Assembly: GCA_021397835.1 (NCBI GenBank)
Contig: JAJFZO010000034.1
Location: 6,601,001-6,665,000 of the forward strand
Length of the DNA: 64,000 nucleotides
Direction: 5' to 3'
Source of the DNA: Moringa oleifera
Lineage: Eukaryota > Streptophyta > Magnoliopsida > Brassicales > Moringaceae
A model generated the notes under the pieces. That model was not told the DNA's origin. It was given only the letters and a program-made list of their open reading frames with translations, and searched no databases. Shown here in pieces: positions 58,876-64,000 of this stretch. A program made the translations under genes and the position numbers. Positions within the stretch are counted from its first letter, which is position 1; each line of letters starts with the position of its first letter.

Positions 58876-60631
58876 ATGGCTATGGAGGTCACTGACGTGT
58901 TGTCTGAAGAGGTTATTTGCTACATCTTCTCATTGATGATGCCTCAAGATGCGTGCAAATTATCACAGGTATCTCGCGCCTTCAAGTCGATTGCTGATTC
59001 AGATGCTTTATGGGAGAAATTTCTACCACATGATTATCACAAGATCATATCCAACGCGGGTTCCTTATCAACGACGTTGCTTTCCTTATCGAAGAAGAAT
59101 CTTTATTGTTTTCTTTGCCATTACTTCATTCTAATTGATAATCATAAGATTGTAAGTAAACTTGCTTTTATTATTCTCTTTAGATTCTTTGTTTTCATGA
59201 AATATGTGGATTGCTTTGTTCTTGTTGTGCTTTTGGTTGATCAGAGCATATTAGGATTGTCTTTGCCTTTGTATCTTAGGCAATTTTGGTTTTCTAGTCT
59301 AGGTTAATTTAGTTTTTCTAAAATAAGCAATCATTAACAAAGGACTTGATTTTAACTTTCATTACATTAACTTGAGGAATGACATGCAAATTTGTTAAGC
59401 TTGAGATATTAAATGAGAAACCTTAGTCCTACTTTTAATGCTTTGTAGAACTTGAGACTAATCCTAAACATGTAGATGTTTTATTTATTTGATATGTATC
59501 ATAGCTAACCTTGCAATTACTATTTTTGTACTTTTTTTTATTTTATCAAGTGTAATATGTACTTATACAACACAATGAAATTATATGGTGTTTGCAATAC
59601 ATGAGGTTTAGATATTGAAAACAATTAATATTAACATAACAAGTGTTTTTTTGGACAATTAAACATTACAGTACACCAAGTATATATATTAATAGATTAT
59701 GTTTTCTTTTTTTTCTTCTATTTTTTTTACAACTTATTATATGCCACCATACATGCACACCACAAATATGTATGTATATGTTCATGTATGTTTATATGCA
59801 TAAAAAAGTTGACATTGTCATTCTTTTATACAGAGCTTTGCACTTCAGAAGCAAACTGGTAAAAAAAGTTTTGTTTTAGGAGCAAGAGCTCTTTCAATTG
59901 CATTGGGAGACACACCTACATATTGGACATGGACATCTTTACCCGAATCCAGGTTTGTTCTGTCTTTCTATTATCCTTTTATTTTTTCAAAAAGCTTTCC
60001 AAACTTTAACATATATCATTTGAAAATGTTTATCATATGTTACTGGTAAAAATTTTGGTTGGGAGACATACTAGTTAATATTGAATACTTTTTTTTAACC
60101 ATTACAAGAAGTTTTTTACCAAACAATCATTTTATAGCTTGCAAATTATGCCATTTGCTTGGTATCTTCAATATTACTTTGATCATATTTTTGTTATTAT
60201 TTATATACGAATTTTTCTCCAGATTTCCTCAAGTGGCTCGTCTAAGGTATGTGTGGTGGTTCGATGTGAAAGGAAAGATAGATACTAAATTTTTAAGCCA
60301 CAAGACAAATTATGCAGCATACCTATTGTTCAAGTTTGCAGAAACAAGATATGGATTTCATTTAAGACCTGTGGAAATGTGTGTAAAGTCGGAAACAAGT
60401 GGGGATGGGCAAAGACGTCTAGTGTTCCTAGATCCTTCCGAGTACATGCTGAACTATTGTTGGTACAGAGGAGATGGATGGTGGGAGATTGAAATGGGTG
60501 AATTCTTCAATGAACATGGTGACGACGGAATGCTGGAATGTAGTTTGCAGGAGGTTGACAATTTCATCGCAAAGAGTGGCATGATTATTGAAGGAATTGA
60601 GCTTAGACCTAAAGAGGAAGTAAATATATAA
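58876..60631 (+). CDS. F-box protein of the PP2-B (phloem protein 2) family
   Basis: Substrate-recognition subunit of an SCF E3 ubiquitin ligase fused to a Nictaba-like PP2 lectin domain. Exons: 58876-59151 (donor ATT|GTAAGT), 59834-59952 (acceptor ATACAG|AGCTTT, donor CCAG|GTTTGT) and 60223-60631 (acceptor CTCCAG|ATTTCC), giving 267 aa. The F-box (about 8-50) reads LSEEVICYIFSLMMPQDACK then SQVSRAFKSIADSDALWEKF. The family's SFALQKQTGKKSFVLGARAL block opens exon 2. The PP2 part includes VARLRYVWWFDVKGKIDTKF, AAYLLFKFAETRYGFHLRPV and WWEIEMGEFFNEHGDDGMLE. The three-exon layout and phases fit PP2-B genes. The first in-frame ATG (MAMEVTDV) follows a TTG. It looks functional. The specific orthologue is not assigned because this family expands by tandem duplication. 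Confidence 0.92.
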
Positions 60632-61040
60632 GACAATGAATAATGTTGCAATTTGGATCCTTGTACTCTTATTATAGTTGGATAAGGATATTTAATGATA
60701 ATGGTTTTCCTGCAAGTGATATTGGAGTTTGGGGCTTGTTTAATTTTTTGTGTAAGAGTTAACAACTTCCCTGTCAAATGTCTAAGATCCTATTAATTAA
60801 CCTTATGGATGGATGTGCTTTACAAACATAAGCTTTTTGGCATCTTTCTACCCAGTGGATTGTTTTTAATTATTGGTATTTTGGTTTAATAAAATGGATT
60901 GGTCTTTTTACTCTTTTAGATTTTATTATTATGTCAAATGTTTGTCTCATGAGTATCAACATAAAGTTTTAAGGAAGGGATAGGAAAATCTTTTAGTTAG
61001 GCTATCAAATTGGTTGTAAGAAGCATCGATGCAACCTTTC
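60632..61040 (+). other. 3' UTR and downstream region of the PP2-B F-box gene
   Basis: Probable 3' UTR, with an aataaaat word near 60888 that could serve as polyadenylation signal. Nothing else recognised. Confidence 0.4.
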
Positions 61041-61044
61041 CAAG

Positions 61045-61765
61045 GAGATCACATAACCACTAGTGATGATCTGATTTTTATAGTTACATTGGATTGTCAT
61101 ACCTAATGGTCTTAACTCTTTGTAGTGAAAATGAGTGGTTATAGGGAAGACTTGTCTTTTCTGGCCAAATTCAACCACAGAAGAAAGTATTTTTTTTCCT
61201 AGTGCCTAGAACCAATAATCAGAAAATGAAATTTGGCAGCAACATGTGTAGTCTAGCTTAACGACCATATTTGGTAGCTTTGAAGGGCCTTTAACCAATA
61301 AATCCAACCTATAATGGCATGCAATTTGTTGTTACAATGTGTGACTCTACTTCATTTATATACTCTTCTTTCTATTTGAGAAAAAAATATATTGTCAAAG
61401 AAAGAAAGAATTAAAAAAAAAAAAGAAAAAGTTAGTGATGGACCATTTGATTATGGTCATGTTTATTTTTCTCTAAGAATATGTCACACAACCGCTAGTG
61501 ATGACCTGAAATTTTGTGCCTCAATTATGTTGGCGGACTCCATGATCCAATCCTTTCTATTAGATTGGGCCTCTATCGTGAGAATTTGGCCTCTTTGGTT
61601 AGATCCAATCTTAAAGGAAAACTTGTTACCTAATGGCCATGACCAAGCATCAAAAAGCATGTTATAGCCACAACATGTGGTTTAGCTTAAAAGTAAAATT
61701 GATTTCTTTTACATGTATCTAACCAAAAAAACCCATCAACAATGGAATGTAATTTGCACTTTGTG
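61045..61765 (+). repeat. Diverged direct duplication, period about 430 bp
   Basis: Two copies, about 61045-61345 and 61475-61765, share cacataaccactagtgatga / cacacaaccgctagtgatga, cctaatggtc / cctaatggcc, acatgtgtagtctagcttaa / acatgtggtttagcttaa, and aatggcatgcaatttg / aatggaatgtaatttg. They are roughly 70-75 percent similar by eye. The copies have no recognised product. Confidence 0.6.
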
Positions 61766-62611
61766 ATCAATTATATACAATAATTTCTTTTTCCCAAGTA
61801 ATTACACAAATAATTCAAAAAAAAAATCCTGTGAATTAAGCATGAAAATTTGACAAGTATTACGAGCTTATCACTTTTGGTATGGTTTACAAATTTCTTT
61901 CAACTTTTTTCAAGTCATCTCATTTTATTTACAATATATACACAATTTTTTCAAACCATGTATCTAATAAAAAATTTCAAATTATGCAAGTGGGTGTAAT
62001 TCAGTATTTAGAATGAGAAGTTTATGTTGAAATGCTACCTTATTTGGAAATGAGAGATTTTCTTTCACTTCCTTTTACTTTTGGGATCAATAATTGAATT
62101 CGAGAGAACCTTATTATGATCGTTTTAAAAAACAAAAAAAAATCTCCAATTATGTAGCTCTGTGCTTATACAACCTTTAAATGGTTTTCATTATCATCCA
62201 AAAGAAAATTCATACAACCATTATTTTTCTCATTAAATGTGATTTAATGGACCACTTGCATATATAGATGCACTTGCATCATCAATGGAGATTTTCTTGA
62301 AAATGTAATCGTGGTATCTAAAATGACATATTCCAACTTATTTATACCCATTCATATGAGCAATATCTATTAATACTTGAAAAGCTTAAATGACTAACCA
62401 TTTTTGCTCACTGGTGTTTGCCTTTGCTGCCAATACCTTATAGGGCAGAACATATTGTTAACTTGCATTAAATTGAGTAACTTGTGATGAAACAGAACAA
62501 TGCCAGCTGATGTTTACCGAGCAGAAACATGTATTTTTAACTGCAGCAATAAAAATAATACCACTCGTTAGACCAACTGATACTACATGCCCTGTCAATA
62601 AACAAGACACC
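61766..62611. other. Intergenic region downstream of the NPF gene
   Basis: AT-rich with no recognised gene. The last 100-200 bp are the probable 3' UTR of the NPF transporter on the minus strand. Confidence 0.45.
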
Positions 62612-64000
62612 CTAGGGCTCCTCCTTTCCATCATATCTGCTACTCCCTTTTTTCTCCCTGTCTTTGACTACAATATCATTCAAGTTCTTGAGCTCCTTGT
62701 CTCCAGAATCCGTGGACTTTTTATGTTGATCTGTTTTGTATTGATATCTCATTGCAAAGAAGAGGAAAACCGAGAAATTTAGTAATCCTAGCACTGCAAG
62801 CAACCAGTAAAAGTTATTTAACTTGCCTTTGTTGAGGTTGCTCCTGAGCCAGTTCTTCTTGGTCATTCTGTCTACTAGAGACACTAGCAAACTGCTTACA
62901 AAGAATCCCATTGAAATGGTGCTCAGAAAAAGCCCTGTGCTCATGGATTTCATCCTCTCTGGTGCCTCTCTGATGAAGAACTCAAGTTGTCCAACATAAG
63001 CAAAAGCTTCCCCAGCACCCACAAGGAAGAACTGAGGAACTAGCCAGAAAGCACTGATTTGGGTTTGTGATTGAACAGCCAGGTCTCTTCTTTGTTTCTC
63101 AATGATAGCTGCCACCACCATTGCAGCCATTGAGAAAATGAGGCCAACACCAATCCTCTGAAGACTTGTTATTCCTTGAACTGTGTGAGTGAATTTTCGA
63201 GCCAAGGGGATAAAGAGTCGTTCATTTAGAGAAGTAAAGAGGAGAATAGTAATAAAGAGAAACGCAGACAGAGAGCCCGAGGGGACAGTGAAGGAGCCGA
63301 TTTTTCTGTTCATGAAGGTGCCTTGTTCAATAGTGAATGTAGTCATCTGAGAGTAAATTGTCCAGAAAAGAATGCATGTAGACCATATAGGAATGAGCTC
63401 CAGCACCATTTTTACCTCTTCAACTTGGGTTACGGTGGAAACAATCCAAGGGTTGTTCTGGTTTTCACTAGCAGCAGCACTTTTATCAATAATTGCCGCC
63501 TTGTCAAGACATCTAATAATGGATCACAGGAACAAAGAAATGAAGTTTCGTTAGTTCAATTCCATTGAAATATTTTAAAATAATAATAATTGATCGAATT
63601 GCATACAATTATGATAGTTTAGCTAGTGAAAGGACTGAAACTTCATCTGATTTCTAGTTCTCATTCTAGTTTACGATGTCTAGGTAGAACATCTCATGAA
63701 AACATGCAATTGAACTGCAGTTAATATACAGTAAGCTTGGTTCCTGACTTAAGAATGTCTTAGAAGATCTTTGCAGTAACAATACTTACATGAATCTCTT
63801 TGTGTGCGGGACCTTGGCATTCTCGAACTCATTCAAAAGACTGGGATCAGCAGGATAAGGATGGCTCCGCTTTTTCCATGCGAGGAATAAGACTCTCCAT
63901 ATGGCAGTTAGAGGGCTTCCTTGAGGTTTCTTGTATCGGTACCATGGCGTGCCACAGAGCAACACAACTACTGCAATCACCATTGTCCCTGCTGAAATTC
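62612..64000 (-). CDS. NPF (NRT1/PTR family) transporter, 3' part
   Basis: Proton-coupled transporter of the major facilitator superfamily; members carry nitrate, peptides, hormones or glucosinolates across plasma or vacuolar membranes. The last exon is 63512-62612 and the preceding one runs from beyond 64000 to 63790 (donor TTCAT|GTAAGT, acceptor ATTAG|ATGTCT; the joined codon gives KRFICLDKAAI). About 369 C-terminal residues are in the window. Visible are one transmembrane segment MVIAVVVLLCGTPWYRYKKP, the central cytosolic loop, VEEVKMVLELIPIWSTCILF, then helices including SAFWLVPQFFLVGAGEAFAY and STGLFLSTISMGFFVSSLLV, and a charged tail ending in KEEP. The residues PERMKSMSTG are family-typical. 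Frames are open throughout. The N-terminal half with the ExxER motif is outside the window, so substrate and subfamily are not assigned. Confidence 0.9.

Noticed and set aside
1..64000. Endogenous pararetrovirus or other integrated viral genes
   Set aside because: Every reverse-transcriptase remnant seen fits copia, gypsy or LINE context; no viral movement-protein or coat-protein sequence was recognised.

Overview
The window is nuclear DNA of a flowering plant, most likely a dicot. It is AT-rich, its genes have introns with GT..AG borders, its protein families are plant-specific (EBS-type BAH-PHD reader, PUX-type UBX protein, PP2-B F-box protein, NPF transporter), and it carries a dense, decayed population of plant transposons. 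Species cannot be fixed by eye. Gene models below were spliced by hand from reading frames and splice consensus.

Layout: (1) 1-2.7 kb: first exon of an RNase III-like gene (minus strand, runs off the left edge), a nearly pure A/T tract, and a small gene-like fragment with a starch-branching-enzyme motif. (2) 3.3-8.9 kb: a decayed CACTA (En/Spm) element followed by a decayed Ty1/copia element. (3) 10.2-15.3 kb: a two-exon PP2A B'-zeta-like regulatory subunit gene. (4) 17.9-22.5 kb: a five-exon EBS-like histone-mark reader gene. (5) 22.8-39 kb: gene-free, AT-rich. Its core is an old tandem array with a period near 990 bp (about 26.74-36.38 kb), interrupted by a 4.5 kb hAT element with a perfect 8-bp target duplication and a 1 kb Mutator-like element with a 9-bp duplication. 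(6) 39.2-45.6 kb: a four-exon PUX5-like UBA-SEP-UBX gene whose 3.6 kb first intron holds a LINE fragment and a Ty3/gypsy RT fragment. (7) 45.7-52.4 kb: an LTR retrotransposon with gag remnants only, and an AT-rich inverted-repeat element. (8) 52.5-53.9 kb: a four-exon small organelle-type RRM gene. (9) 54-58.8 kb: LTR-like debris. (10) 58.9-60.6 kb: a three-exon PP2-B type F-box gene, the only host gene on the plus strand. (11) 62.6-64 kb: the 3' part of an NPF transporter gene, continuing beyond the right edge.

The host genes do not form a pathway or cluster; they are ordinary housekeeping or regulatory genes. Five of them (PP2A B', EBS-like, PUX5-like, RRM, PP2-B) look intact. The unusual content is in the repeats: the 990-bp array whose period only becomes regular once the two transposons are subtracted, the palindrome cluster just upstream of the hAT transposase, and the nested inverted-repeat element inside the hAT element.
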